Positions 27,600-36,674 of a stretch of 64,000 nt of DNA are shown here, piece by piece. The stretch comes from Lachnospiraceae bacterium 3-1 (lineage in GTDB: Bacteria > Bacillota > Clostridia > Lachnospirales > Lachnospiraceae). Both the position numbers and the translations under genes were made by a program. The notes under the pieces were generated by a model. The model was not told the DNA's origin, made no database searches, and saw only the letters and a list, made by a program, of their open reading frames with translations. Each line of letters opens with the position of its first letter. Within the stretch, counting starts at the first letter, position 1. The DNA lies in the NCBI GenBank assembly GCA_000403255.2, contig KE159571.1, positions 406,111-470,110 on the forward strand. Reading direction: 5' to 3'.

Positions 27600-27770
27600 T
27601 TAACCCTGCTCAATAGCGCCTGTAGGACAAGCGCCTGCACATGTTCCGCAATCAATGCAAGTATCTGCAGCGATTTCGTATTTTCCATCACCAGCGGAGA
27701 TTGCACCAACTGGACATTCACCTTCGCATGATCCACAGCTTACACAAGAATCGGTAATTACGTATGCCAT
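27600..27770 (-). CDS. 2[4Fe-4S] ferredoxin
   Basis: A 56-residue clostridial-type ferredoxin with two CxxCxxCxxxCP cluster motifs (CVSCGSCEGECP and CIDCGTCAGACP), carrying electrons for anaerobic redox enzymes in the cytoplasm. ATG 27770 follows AAGGAGG by 8 bases. A longer frame from 27815 adds residues not found in this family. Confidence 0.96.
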   Translation of the reverse strand: MAYVITDSCVSCGSCEGECPVGAISAGDGKYEIAADTCIDCGTCAGACPTGAIEQG

Positions 27771-27879
27771 AATAGTTTCCTCCTTAATAATATAAATATT
27801 CATCTCAGCTTCCATTCCATAATGGTAGCTCTGAACCCTATTTTAATACAAATGGACAATGATTACAAGGGAAAATTGC

Positions 27880-27909
27880 TAAAGTTTCTTTGTTTTTTAA
27901 CCGAAATAA
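27880..27909 (+). promoter_or_regulatory. Sigma-28-like (flagellar) promoter
   Basis: TAAAGTTT, 12 bases, then ACCGAAATAA resembles the sigma-28/SigD consensus TAAA(GTTT)-GCCGATAA, with spacing one base long. Its place before the filament genes supports it. Confidence 0.6.
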
Positions 27910-27944
27910 CTATTGTTAAAAATCGGTAGATAAAGTAATGGGGC

Positions 27945-30900
27945 ATGGATATGAATATAAGAGTAGATAATATCAGTCTGGCGGAGGTTACCAGAACAAA
28001 CAGTAAGGTAGAAGTGAAAGGAAATGTTGCAGTTACCACTCAGGAAACCACAACACAAGAGATGGAAAGAGATACTGGAAGAATAACATCCGTCCAGCAA
28101 ACCGTGGTGGAGGTTCCCCATCGGCCAGAGGAATCTCAGATTGAGAAGATTCAACAGGATGCAGAAAATGCAGAGAGCCAGTTGCTGCAGCAAAAAATGG
28201 AAATTGTTTCGAATACCATGTCAGAAAAGGACTGCCAGAAAATGGATGGGGATGGATTTTCTGTTAATGGCACAGAAGTAGAGACGATTGTTACAGAAAT
28301 TGATAAAATTAAGGCGGAATTGGCAAAGGCTGGTGTGGATATCAGCATTTTTGGAGATGATTTAAGCCAAGAACAATTGGAAGCAATGGTTGGGAGCGTT
28401 GGCCTTGCAAACCAATTGGAAGCTGTCATTACCCAGGCAGATCTGCCGCCCACAGAAGAAAATGTTTCAGATTGTGAGGAAACCATACAGCAGGCATTGG
28501 ATCTTGTGGATTGTAAGGAGGAAACCATAAAATACATGTTAGCTCAGGAGCTTCCTCCGACCGTAGAGAATCTTTACAAGGCGCAGCATAGTACAGGAGC
28601 TGCTTGGAATGCTTCTAAGGGTTCTGGAGTGGTTATGGATGATAACCTAAAGGCACAGGTGGAACAGATTATTACACGGGCAGGTCTTCCAGTTAATGAG
28701 GACACTTTAGAGTGCAGCCAGTGGATGCTGGATGAACAGATTCCATTGACAGAAGAAAATTTAAGATATGCGATGGATTTAAAGGAGCTTAAGCTTCCGC
28801 CAGAGCTGGAACAGTTGATAGGAGCTATGGTGGATGCCATTGCAGACGGAAAGCGTCCCAGGGATGCAATGGTTTTGGAGGGCTATAGCAATATAGACCG
28901 GGCAGAGGATGCAGTACAGACTGTCAGCCAGGCAACAGATGCAGATGTTTGGAGTATTGTAGAAAAGGGACTGCCAGTTACCATCGAGAATCTTGAAGCG
29001 GCGCAGAATGCAGCAAAGAATGAGAAGTCCCAGGCGTCTTCCTCTAATCAGCAGATACCTAGTTATGCTGCTGAGGATATGGATTTTCTCACTGCAAAGC
29101 GGCAGTTGGAGGAGACTAGGCTGATTATGACAGCACAGGCCAATTATGCGCTGTTAAAACGAGGAATTGCCATTGAAACAAAGCCTTTGGAGGAGCTGGT
29201 AGCACAGTTAAAATCTCTGGAGGAGGAGTACTATAAAAGCCTGCTGTCTCAGAATGGAATAGACGCAACAGAGGAAAATTCAGCGGTCTTTGCCGAAACC
29301 ATTGGAAAGACTCAGGAGCTGGCAGGAGCGCCTGCTTATTTGCTAGGCAATATCCGAACAGATGCAGACAATATCAATACAATGCATGAAACCGGGGTTT
29401 CTAAGAAGGCGGAGCTGGAACGGGCAGGAGAAGCATATGAAGCTCTGCGAACAGCTCCCCGGGCAGATATGGGAGATTCTATTAGGAAAGCATTTCAAAA
29501 TGTAGATGATATTTTAAAGGATTTGGAGCTTGAGGCGACAGAACCAAATCGAAGGGCTGTACGTATTTTGGCCTATAACCAGATGGAAATTAACCCAGAA
29601 TCCATAGCCAGTATAAAAGGGGCAGACCAGAAGGTTCAGAATATGTTTCAAAATCTGACGCCTTCGGTAGTAATGGAGATGATACGGGAAGGAATCAATC
29701 CCTTGGAACTGAATGTAGAGCAGCTAAATAGCAAAGCTCAGGAAATCAAAAACAATATGGAAGATGCTGGAGAGGAAAAGTTTAGCAAATATTTATGGAA
29801 ACTAGAGCAGCATCAGGAAATTACTTCCCAGGAGCGTGACAGCTATATTGGAATTTACCGTTTGCTGAATCAGATTGATAAGACGGATGGGGCGGTAATC
29901 GGAGCGTTGGTGAATCAAGGTGCAGAGCTTTCCATGAAGAATCTGCTGACAGCGGTGCGAACCAACCGGAATTCTGGAATTAATGTGACGGTGGATGAGA
30001 ATTTTGGCGGAGTGGATGCCGTTCAGGGTCAGGAGCTTAGTATTTCTCAGCAGATAGAGGCAGCCTATCAGACAGATTGCGCCAAGGAAGCCTTTGAAAT
30101 GGTTACCCCAGAAGGTTTACAGCAAAGCGCATCGAATGGAACAGATAAATTGTTGGAAGAACTGACGCCGGAAGAATTATTGTGGCAGTTGAAGCAGGCG
30201 CCAGAGGATACACAAACAGAAGAAGCCTATTACCGAGAGCAGCTGCAGGAGTTTGCAGGAGCAAAGGAAGCAGAGGCCCAGGTCATTCAATTGCTGAATG
30301 GATATGATATGCCTGTGACTGCTTATAATATTATGGCTGCAAATCAGATGATGAATCATAGAAACGGTTTATTTAAGTCGCTGTTTGACCATAAAAATCT
30401 GGAAAAAGAAGTGGATTTTGAGGAAATAAAAGCAGGCATTCTTGAAGATTTCGCAGAAGCGGTTAAGACCCCGGAAGAGATGGCCAAGGCCCAGAAGAAA
30501 TTGGCAGATGTGGCGGAAAATGTTATGAAGAGCATGATTGAGTCTGAACCGGTAGGAAGCTCAGACATCCGTGATATGCGAATTATGAAGCAGCAGATTG
30601 AATTGGGAGCCCGGATGGCAAAAGAAGAAAACTATGCAATTCCGGTATTAGTAGCGGATGAGCTTACAAATGTACAGCTTAAGATTGTCCGTGGAAAAGA
30701 AGAACAGGGAAGAGTGGATATTATGTTTGAGTCACCTGTACTGGGGAAAGTGGCAGCAAGTTTTCAGGTGCAGCATGGGGCTGTGAAGGGCTATGTGATT
30801 TCGGATTCCCCACAAACCATAGAGGAATTAAAGAACAAGGAGGCCAAGATACAGGAACATGTAAGCCCAGATTCGGAGTATGCATGGAATATGGATATGA

Positions 30901-31079
30901 TATGCAGTGATAATCTGGAGCTTTCCCGTTTTTCCTTTGGAGAGAAAGAAACAGGACAGATGGATCAGACACAAGATACGCGCCAGGTACAGACAAGGAC
31001 GTTATACGGCGTTGCCAAGGCATTTTTGGAAGAGGTAAAACAAACAGGGCAGAATATGCAGAAAGCAGAAGAGGTGTAA
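27945..31079 (+). CDS. Large flagellum-linked protein, DUF6240-like
   Basis: A 1044-residue acidic, mostly helical protein without signal peptide or membrane helices. A motif of the form LPxTxENLxxA recurs through it: LPPTEENVSDCE, LPPTVENLYKAQ, IPLTEENLRYAM, LPVTIENLEAAQ and MPVTAYNIMAANQ. This indicates degenerate tandem repeats. The C-terminus (VQLKIVRGKEEQGRVDIMFE, then LGKVAASFQVQHGAVKGYVI) resembles the C-terminal domain of FliK hook-length proteins. It seems to match the DUF6240 family, by memory. It lies 3 bp upstream of flagellin, behind a sigma-28-like promoter, so a role in filament or hook assembly or secretion is likely but unproven. Confidence 0.75.
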   Translation: MDMNIRVDNISLAEVTRTNSKVEVKGNVAVTTQETTTQEMERDTGRITSVQQTVVEVPHRPEESQIEKIQQDAENAESQLLQQKMEIVSNTMSEKDCQKMDGDGFSVNGTEVETIVTEIDKIKAELAKAGVDISIFGDDLSQEQLEAMVGSVGLANQLEAVITQADLPPTEENVSDCEETIQQALDLVDCKEETIKYMLAQELPPTVENLYKAQHSTGAAWNASKGSGVVMDDNLKAQVEQIITRAGLPVNEDTLECSQWMLDEQIPLTEENLRYAMDLKELKLPPELEQLIGAMVDAIADGKRPRDAMVLEGYSNIDRAEDAVQTVSQATDADVWSIVEKGLPVTIENLEAAQNAAKNEKSQASSSNQQIPSYAAEDMDFLTAKRQLEETRLIMTAQANYALLKRGIAIETKPLEELVAQLKSLEEEYYKSLLSQNGIDATEENSAVFAETIGKTQELAGAPAYLLGNIRTDADNINTMHETGVSKKAELERAGEAYEALRTAPRADMGDSIRKAFQNVDDILKDLELEATEPNRRAVRILAYNQMEINPESIASIKGADQKVQNMFQNLTPSVVMEMIREGINPLELNVEQLNSKAQEIKNNMEDAGEEKFSKYLWKLEQHQEITSQERDSYIGIYRLLNQIDKTDGAVIGALVNQGAELSMKNLLTAVRTNRNSGINVTVDENFGGVDAVQGQELSISQQIEAAYQTDCAKEAFEMVTPEGLQQSASNGTDKLLEELTPEELLWQLKQAPEDTQTEEAYYREQLQEFAGAKEAEAQVIQLLNGYDMPVTAYNIMAANQMMNHRNGLFKSLFDHKNLEKEVDFEEIKAGILEDFAEAVKTPEEMAKAQKKLADVAENVMKSMIESEPVGSSDIRDMRIMKQQIELGARMAKEENYAIPVLVADELTNVQLKIVRGKEEQGRVDIMFESPVLGKVAASFQVQHGAVKGYVISDSPQTIEELKNKEAKIQEHVSPDSEYAWNMDMICSDNLELSRFSFGEKETGQMDQTQDTRQVQTRTLYGVAKAFLEEVKQTGQNMQKAEEV

Positions 31080-31082
31080 AAA

Positions 31083-32552
31083 ATGAAAATCAATCACAAT
31101 ATGTCGGCAATGATTGCAAACAAAAGATTATTGGACTCAGATAAAAGTTTATCTGTTTCTATTGAACGGTTGTCTACAGGGCTGCGTATTAACCGGGCGT
31201 CGGATGATGCGGCAGGAATGGCAATTGCAACGAAAATGAAAGCTCAGATTAAAGGTTTAGGTCAGGCGTCCAGAAATGCTTCCGATGGGGTTTCAGTACT
31301 GGACACTGCAGACGGTGCGCTGACTGAAGTACATGCTATGCTGCAAAGAATGCGTGAGCTTTCCGTACAGGCAGCCAATGAGACCAACATGCCAGACGAT
31401 TTGGAAGCAATTCAGGCAGAGATTTCATCTTTGCGGGATGAAATTGACCGAATTTCCAAGGATACCGAATTTAATACGAAACATTTGCTGGATGGGACTT
31501 TGGATCAGCGGGTATATCCTAATACCCGAGGAGTTACCAGAATAGATATTTCTGATTCTGTTACAGCTAATAAGTATACGGTAACGGTGAATGAGGATGC
31601 TTCTTTGGCAAAATACGAAGGAGGGGCAGCTCGTGTAGGAACAGATACTGTGCCAGCAGGAGTAAATGGAACCGTTGCTATTAATGGAATAGAGGTTGAA
31701 ATCTCAGAGGGAGAAACCTTTGAGGAGGTGTATAATAAGCTGCGGGAAGGCGCAGAACGGGGAGAAGTGAATCTGTTGGTTGTAGATGATCCAAGTCTTA
31801 CTGGCGGTAAACCAGAGGATGGCGGCTATATTCCTTCTGATTTAGCAACTGGCGGTTTTTTGGTATTTGTATCTGATGAATATGGAAGCTCTACAGAGAT
31901 GAATATTCAATGTGATGATCAAGATCTTGCAGCTTTTCTGGGAATTGCTACAGATGTGACGGAAATTGGAAAAGATGTGGATGTCACAATTCCTACTTCA
32001 ACCGCAACCTTTGATTCTGGGTTTGGTACTCAAGCTACAGTATTGACAGATGGAAATTATGTAACTATTTCTGACCGGAATGGATTTGAAATGAAATTTG
32101 AAGTAATCCCAGAGATGATAACACCAGGTTCTGATGTGGAGTTAGAGGTTACTGATATTGGAACGATGACCCTTCAGATTGGAGCAAATGAAAACCAGAC
32201 GGTAGATGTTCGGATTCCGGAAGTTTCTTCCAGGACCCTTTACATTGATAAAGTCAATGTATGTACCGTAACAGGAGCTGACCGGGCCATTACCAGCTTT
32301 GATGGTGCAATTGCCAAAGTAAGTGAGGTTCGTTCCAGCATCGGAGCATATCAGAACAGATTGGATTATGCAGTTAGCAGTCTGGATGGAACAGAACTGA
32401 ATATGACCCAGGCGTTGTCAAGAATTGAAGATGTAGATATGGCAGAGGAAATGACAGAATATACCAAATACAATGTGCTGACACAGGCGGCAACCTCTGT
32501 GCTTGCCCAGGCAAACGACCTTCCTCAGCAGGTATTGCAGTTATTACAGTAG
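31083..32552 (+). CDS. hag: Flagellin
   Basis: A 489-residue flagellin. The D0/D1 N-terminal helices are MKINHNMSAMIANKRLL, IERLSTGLRINRASDDAAG and LQRMRELSVQAANETN, which includes the TLR5-contact region. A central variable domain follows (about residues 150-390). The C-terminal helices contain AYQNRLDYAVSSLDGTELN and end with SVLAQANDLPQQVLQLLQ. It is secreted by the flagellar type III system without a signal peptide. It starts 3 bp after the large DUF6240-like gene and is followed by fliS, its likely chaperone. The central domain is longer than in minimal clostridial flagellins. Confidence 0.97.
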   Translation: MKINHNMSAMIANKRLLDSDKSLSVSIERLSTGLRINRASDDAAGMAIATKMKAQIKGLGQASRNASDGVSVLDTADGALTEVHAMLQRMRELSVQAANETNMPDDLEAIQAEISSLRDEIDRISKDTEFNTKHLLDGTLDQRVYPNTRGVTRIDISDSVTANKYTVTVNEDASLAKYEGGAARVGTDTVPAGVNGTVAINGIEVEISEGETFEEVYNKLREGAERGEVNLLVVDDPSLTGGKPEDGGYIPSDLATGGFLVFVSDEYGSSTEMNIQCDDQDLAAFLGIATDVTEIGKDVDVTIPTSTATFDSGFGTQATVLTDGNYVTISDRNGFEMKFEVIPEMITPGSDVELEVTDIGTMTLQIGANENQTVDVRIPEVSSRTLYIDKVNVCTVTGADRAITSFDGAIAKVSEVRSSIGAYQNRLDYAVSSLDGTELNMTQALSRIEDVDMAEEMTEYTKYNVLTQAATSVLAQANDLPQQVLQLLQ

Positions 32553-32564
32553 GAGGAATCCTAG

Positions 32565-33041
32565 ATGACCCAGGAAAAAAAACAAGAATTTACCCGTCGG
32601 TTAAGTTGCTGCAACCGTGGGGAAATGATTGTAATTATGTATGATATCCTTATGTCTTATTTAGATGAAGCATTAGAAGCCCAGGAAAAAGAAAGCTATG
32701 AGGAGTTTCGCAGCGCGGTGGGAAAAGCAGAGCAGGTGGTGCAAAGGCTGAAGGAGGATTTGGATTTTACTTATCCAATCGCCAGTGAGCTTTATCCGTT
32801 GTATCAGTTTGTAAATAAGCTTTTAGCTTTCGCTGTTTGCAAAAATACAGCAGATTATATCCACGATGCAAAAAAAGTCCTGAAGAATCTTTACGATGGC
32901 TTTGTGGAAGCAGCAAAGCAAGATTCTTCAGAGCCTTTGATGCAGCATACTCAGCAGGTAGTTGCTGGAATGACTTATCAAAAAGGAAGTTTAACAGAAA
33001 CCCTTCAGGGTTCTGAAAGTTCAAGAGGATTCTTCGCGTAA
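32565..33041 (+). CDS. fliS: Flagellin chaperone FliS-like protein
   Basis: A 158-residue helical protein with the FliS core GEMIVIMYDILMSYLDEALEA and FANK-like helices (LYPLYQFVNKLLAFAV, then IHDAKKVLKNLYDGF). FliS binds the flagellin C-terminus and prevents early polymerisation. The C-terminal tail (from about residue 125) is longer than usual. Its last codons overlap the convergent DUF2508 gene, and a perfect hairpin spans the stop codon. Confidence 0.82.
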   Translation: MTQEKKQEFTRRLSCCNRGEMIVIMYDILMSYLDEALEAQEKESYEEFRSAVGKAEQVVQRLKEDLDFTYPIASELYPLYQFVNKLLAFAVCKNTADYIHDAKKVLKNLYDGFVEAAKQDSSEPLMQHTQQVVAGMTYQKGSLTETLQGSESSRGFFA

Positions 33042-33259
33042 GAATCCTCGCTGAACTGTTTTGCTTTGGTCAGTAAGAATTTATAACGCATTTGCAGAGC
33101 GTTTACCTGATAGATACAACAGTCGATTAAATCCGGTTCCATGGCATTCTCAAAATTATCATAGGCAAGAGCCAGGTCATATTTCGCTTTTTCAAGGTCA
33201 TCTAAAAGTAAAGAGTAAGCAGTGCTGTGAGTGATTTGCTTTTTTGTAATTTGAAACAT
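33005..33259 (-). CDS. DUF2508-like protein
   Basis: An 84-residue helical protein with the DUF2508 pattern LEKAKYDLALAYDNFENAME, then PDLIDCCIYQVNALQMRYKF. Family members are small cytoplasmic proteins of unknown role in Firmicutes. The start is ATG 33259, six bases after AAAGGG; an ATG at 33265 is too near. The 3' end overlaps the 3' end of fliS by 37 bp on the opposite strand, an unusual convergent overlap. Confidence 0.75.
   Translation of the reverse strand: MFQITKKQITHSTAYSLLLDDLEKAKYDLALAYDNFENAMEPDLIDCCIYQVNALQMRYKFLLTKAKQFSEDSYAKNPLELSEP
33025..33049. terminator. Hairpin spanning overlapping convergent 3' ends
   Basis: GAGGATTCTT cgcgt AAGAATCCTC is a perfect 10-bp stem. The fliS stop TAA is at 33039-33041 and the DUF2508 coding region also runs through it. 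No long T run is present, so termination is likely weak or Rho-aided. Confidence 0.55.
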
Positions 33260-33487
33260 ATGCATCCCTTTCCTTTTCCCAACGGTTCTCGGTGGGGCTA
33301 TTCCTTACTTAAAGTATAAGCAGAAAATTCCAGCTCTATACGAAAAAGTCATAAATTTTTCCAAAAAAGTATATATTTAATATAGACAATTGTGAAACCC
33401 ATATCTTACATCCATTGCGCATAAATAATGATATCATTTGGAAGTTTCGCAATTACCAAAAGGTCTGGCAGATGAAGGGAGAAATGT

Positions 33488-33760
33488 ATGGAGAGCTATT
33501 ATGGAGTTGCAGCGATTGCAGTAATCTGTGTGCTGATATTGTTTCTGGGAGCCATGAAACAGAAGGCAGAGGTGTTAACTACTTTTGTGCTTCGCAGCTT
33601 TGCGGGGGTGGTAGGGATTTGTATTGTCAATGAAATCCTGAAAAATCAGGGGATTACAATGGCTCCTGGGGTGAATCCTGTGACTGTTTTGACAGTGGGA
33701 AGCCTTGGAATCAGCGGGTTTGCGCTTATTTATGCGATTTTATTCTATCGGTTATTGTAA
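33488..33760 (+). CDS. BofA-family (pro-sigma-K processing inhibitor-like) membrane protein
   Basis: A 90-residue membrane protein with two or three helices and the BofA-type ending NPVTVLTVGSLGISGFAL. In Bacillus BofA restrains the SpoIVFB protease during sporulation. Clostridia carry short relatives whose role is less clear. ATG 33488 follows AAGGGAG. It lies before the Tad operon on the same strand but has a separate promoter between. Confidence 0.8.
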   Translation: MESYYGVAAIAVICVLILFLGAMKQKAEVLTTFVLRSFAGVVGICIVNEILKNQGITMAPGVNPVTVLTVGSLGISGFALIYAILFYRLL

Positions 33761-33796
33761 AATAGTTACAAAAATGAAAAAATTGCTTTTATCTAC

Positions 33797-33825
33797 TTTA
33801 CAGGAAAAAGAACTTCCTTTATAAT
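33797..33825 (+). promoter_or_regulatory. Sigma-A promoter of the Tad pilus operon
   Basis: TTTACA and TATAAT separated by 17 bases, about 70 bases before the first tad ribosome site. Confidence 0.75.
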
Positions 33826-33935
33826 CTTAAGAAATCACTTGCTGTGGCAGTGGTACATACAGGCATAGAGAGAGGTGATGAATTGGGGAGGTAAAAATAG
33901 TATTCACTCTACTGTTATTAAGTCTGGCAGTTGGG

Positions 33936-34397
33936 ATGGATATACGAAGCGGTAGAATCAGTAACCGGCTGATTTTAAGCGGATTAGCAGCAGGATTTTT
34001 CTTTCAGGTTGTAGGGCTTGGATGGAGAGGAGCAGGCGTTTTTCTTATAAACGTTTCTTTACCGGTAATCTTATGTTATCTGTTATTTCTTATGCGTGCT
34101 CTTGGAGCAGGCGACATCAAATTATTTTCCGTAGTTGGTGGTATCTGGGATTTACATGTGCTGATTGTAACAATCATAATATCTTTTTGGGTGGCAGCAG
34201 GAATGTCTTTTGGAAAATTGCTGTATCATCGTAATCTGGTTTCACGTCTATGCATTTTTGGGAAATATATCCATCAGATAATGACAACATTTCAATTACC
34301 TGAGTATCCAAAGGAGCCTCAGGGAAAGCAACATATCATTCATTTTTCAATTGCAATATTAATTGGATATCTAATCGTTTTGGAGGTGGCTTATTGA
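33936..34397 (+). CDS. tadV: Prepilin peptidase A24 (TadV/CpaA-like)
   Basis: An integral-membrane aspartic peptidase that would cleave the Flp pilin leader. Catalytic aspartates appear in MDIRSGRISN and in GAGDIKLF, with about five helices. The only usual start codon is ATG 33936, which puts the first catalytic Asp at residue 2 and removes helix 1. The frame is open upstream to 33897 (VFTLLLLSLAVG, a perfect helix). There GGGGAGG and five bases are followed by ATA. The true start may be that rare ATA codon. The end overlaps tadZ by four bases. Length is 153 residues, or 166 with the extension. Confidence 0.85.
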   Translation: MDIRSGRISNRLILSGLAAGFFFQVVGLGWRGAGVFLINVSLPVILCYLLFLMRALGAGDIKLFSVVGGIWDLHVLIVTIIISFWVAAGMSFGKLLYHRNLVSRLCIFGKYIHQIMTTFQLPEYPKEPQGKQHIIHFSIAILIGYLIVLEVAY

Positions 34398-35491
34398 GAA
34401 AAATTTCAATTGCTGTCTGTGATACTAATGCAGCATACAGCAGTAAACTAGGGGAGTGGATTACCTTAGAGCATGGAAGGCAGAGCTTGGGATACAGTTT
34501 TTCTACACCGGAAGGTTTTCTGGAATTTCAGAAAACAAAAAAGGTGGATGTAGTTCTTCTGGGAACTGGATTTTGGGAAGATGCCCAGATTATTCAGCAG
34601 GTTCTGGAGGCGATGTCGAAAGGCAGTCAGATTTTCCAAGATTCTGGAGACACATTATGGATATATCTCTATGATTCTGTAGAGAGAGAAAGCTTTCCAG
34701 AATCAACAGTGATGATTCCAAGGATTCACAAATATCAGGCAGCTTCAGGAATTGTAAGAGAAATTTTTGCATTTTGTCAGAAATATAGGAAGGAGGAGCA
34801 GGAAATATCCGTTTCTGAATGTGAGGTAATTGGCATTTATTCTCCAGGACACAGTATATGGCAGACGCCTTTTGCTTTAACCCTTGCACAGGTTTTGAAT
34901 CAAAAAGAGAGGGTAATCTATGTGAATCTCAATGAATGTGCGGGATTTTCTGTATGGCTTAAGGAAGATTATCAGAGGGATTTACTAGATGTGATGTATT
35001 TATGTTTGACAGGAGAAGGATGTATTTCAGATTGTATTAAGAGTGCAGTGTATTCCATCGAAGGATTTGATTATATTCCTCCTGCATGGGATGGTATCTG
35101 TCTGGGGCAGATATCCAAGGAAGACTATGTTCGTTTTTTTCGGCTATTGATAGAAAAAAGTGGTTATGATATTGTGATTCTCGATTTTGGCATGATGATT
35201 CCGGGATTTTTGGAGCTATTTGGAATGTGTGGCAAGGTATATGTGCTAAAGGGCAGAATGGGATTGCAGGAATATTTTCTGGATCATTTTAAAGAGATGG
35301 TGGCAAGACAGGGGAACCAGGAATTAGAAGAAAAATTATTATATTTGTCATTGCCCTGTATGCTCACAGAAAACGGCAGCGGACAGTTAAAAATGCAACA
35401 ATGGATTTGGGGAGAACTGGGAGATTACATACGACAATTAGTGGGGGTACAAATTGGAACAGATCAGGAAACGCGTGTTAAGCCAGCTTGA
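34394..35491 (+). CDS. tadZ: TadZ/CpaE-like pilus localisation protein
   Basis: A 365-residue protein with an N-terminal atypical receiver-like domain (about residues 1-130) and a MinD/ParA-like domain (about 145-345). The usual P-loop position reads YSPGHSIWQTPFAL and lacks the Walker lysine pair, so ATP binding is likely altered, as in TadZ proteins. Later segments (YDIVILDFGMMIPGFLELF) match the ParA-like core. It would mark the pilus site and recruit the CpaF ATPase. It starts with TTG 34394 after GGAGG and overlaps tadV and cpaF. Confidence 0.82.
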   Translation: MRKISIAVCDTNAAYSSKLGEWITLEHGRQSLGYSFSTPEGFLEFQKTKKVDVVLLGTGFWEDAQIIQQVLEAMSKGSQIFQDSGDTLWIYLYDSVERESFPESTVMIPRIHKYQAASGIVREIFAFCQKYRKEEQEISVSECEVIGIYSPGHSIWQTPFALTLAQVLNQKERVIYVNLNECAGFSVWLKEDYQRDLLDVMYLCLTGEGCISDCIKSAVYSIEGFDYIPPAWDGICLGQISKEDYVRFFRLLIEKSGYDIVILDFGMMIPGFLELFGMCGKVYVLKGRMGLQEYFLDHFKEMVARQGNQELEEKLLYLSLPCMLTENGSGQLKMQQWIWGELGDYIRQLVGVQIGTDQETRVKPA

Positions 35492-36674
35492 CATGAGCAG
35501 GGAACATGAGGATGAGGAAATTTTAGCAGTTATTGACGAAGAGATATGCAGAGAGGCAAGGGAGCGGATGATACCCTTGAACTGGCGGAAGGAGCTTAGG
35601 ATGCAGGTGTTTCATTCTCTGCGGAAGCTGGATGTATTACAGGAACTTTTGGATGAGGATGATATTACAGAAATCATGGTGAATGGGGCTGCTCACATTT
35701 TCTATGAAAAGGCAGGGGAAGTGGCCGCTTGGAAGAAATGTTTTTCATCCAGAGAAAAGCTAGAAGACATTATTCAGCAGATGGTTGGGAGCCACAATCG
35801 CATGGTAAATGAAGCAGAACCGATTGCAGATACCAGGCTGGAGGATGGTTCCAGGGTGAATGTGGTTTTGCCTCCTGTGGCACTGGATGGACCAGTAGTG
35901 TCTATCCGTAAGTTTCCTAAACATCCAATTCTTATGAGACAATTGATAGAAAATGGTTCTATTAGCCAGGAATGTGCAAAATTTCTGGAACAACTGGTGA
36001 AAGCTGGTTACAACATATTTATTTCCGGGGGAACCGGGTCAGGAAAAACAACATTTCTAAATGCCCTTTCTGAATTTATTCCCAAAACAGAACGTGTCAT
36101 AACAATTGAAGATTCTGCTGAACTTCAGCTTCAGGGGATTGATAACCTGGTTCGTCTGGAAACTAGAACGGCAGGAGCAGAGGGAATCCTTGCCATTACC
36201 ATAAGGGATCTAATTCGTACTGCATTACGCATGCGTCCAGATCGAATTATTGTAGGAGAGATCCGGGGAGCAGAGTGTTTGGATATGCTTCAGGCGATGA
36301 ATACGGGGCATGACGGCTCCCTAAGTACAGGACATGCCAATAGCTGTCAGGATATGATAAGCAGAATGGAAACCATGGTGCTTATGGGAATGGAGCTCCC
36401 ATTGTTGGCAATTCGTGCACAGATTGCAGCAGGGATGGATATTTTGGTGCATCTGGGCAGATTGCGGGACAAAAGCAGACGCATATTGTCCATTATGGAA
36501 CTGGACGGGCTTGTGCAGGGGGAAATTCGTCTGAACCCTCTTTACGAATTTGTAGAAATTGGAGAAGAAAATGGAAGGATTGTGGGAAGCTGGGAGAAAA
36601 AGGGAGATTTAATTCATCAAGGAAAGCTCTATTATGCAGGAATTGGAATGGAGGGAGGATTTGCAGAATTATAA
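35454..36674 (+). CDS. cpaF: CpaF/TadA secretion ATPase
   Basis: A 406-residue type II/IV secretion ATPase that powers pilus extension. It has an N-terminal helical domain, then Walker A GGTGSGKTTFLN, Asp box EDSAELQ, Walker B MRPDRIIVGEIRGAECLDML and His box GHDGSLSTGHANS. All are intact. TTG 35454 follows GGGGG; the 38-bp overlap with tadZ implies coupled translation. It works with the TadB/TadC membrane platform encoded next. Confidence 0.95.
   Translation: MEQIRKRVLSQLDMSREHEDEEILAVIDEEICREARERMIPLNWRKELRMQVFHSLRKLDVLQELLDEDDITEIMVNGAAHIFYEKAGEVAAWKKCFSSREKLEDIIQQMVGSHNRMVNEAEPIADTRLEDGSRVNVVLPPVALDGPVVSIRKFPKHPILMRQLIENGSISQECAKFLEQLVKAGYNIFISGGTGSGKTTFLNALSEFIPKTERVITIEDSAELQLQGIDNLVRLETRTAGAEGILAITIRDLIRTALRMRPDRIIVGEIRGAECLDMLQAMNTGHDGSLSTGHANSCQDMISRMETMVLMGMELPLLAIRAQIAAGMDILVHLGRLRDKSRRILSIMELDGLVQGEIRLNPLYEFVEIGEENGRIVGSWEKKGDLIHQGKLYYAGIGMEGGFAEL

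Noticed and set aside
28151-28537. Minus-strand ORF of 128 codons opposite the large flagellar gene
   Set aside because: Serine-rich shadow of a clearly coding frame, with no ribosome site.
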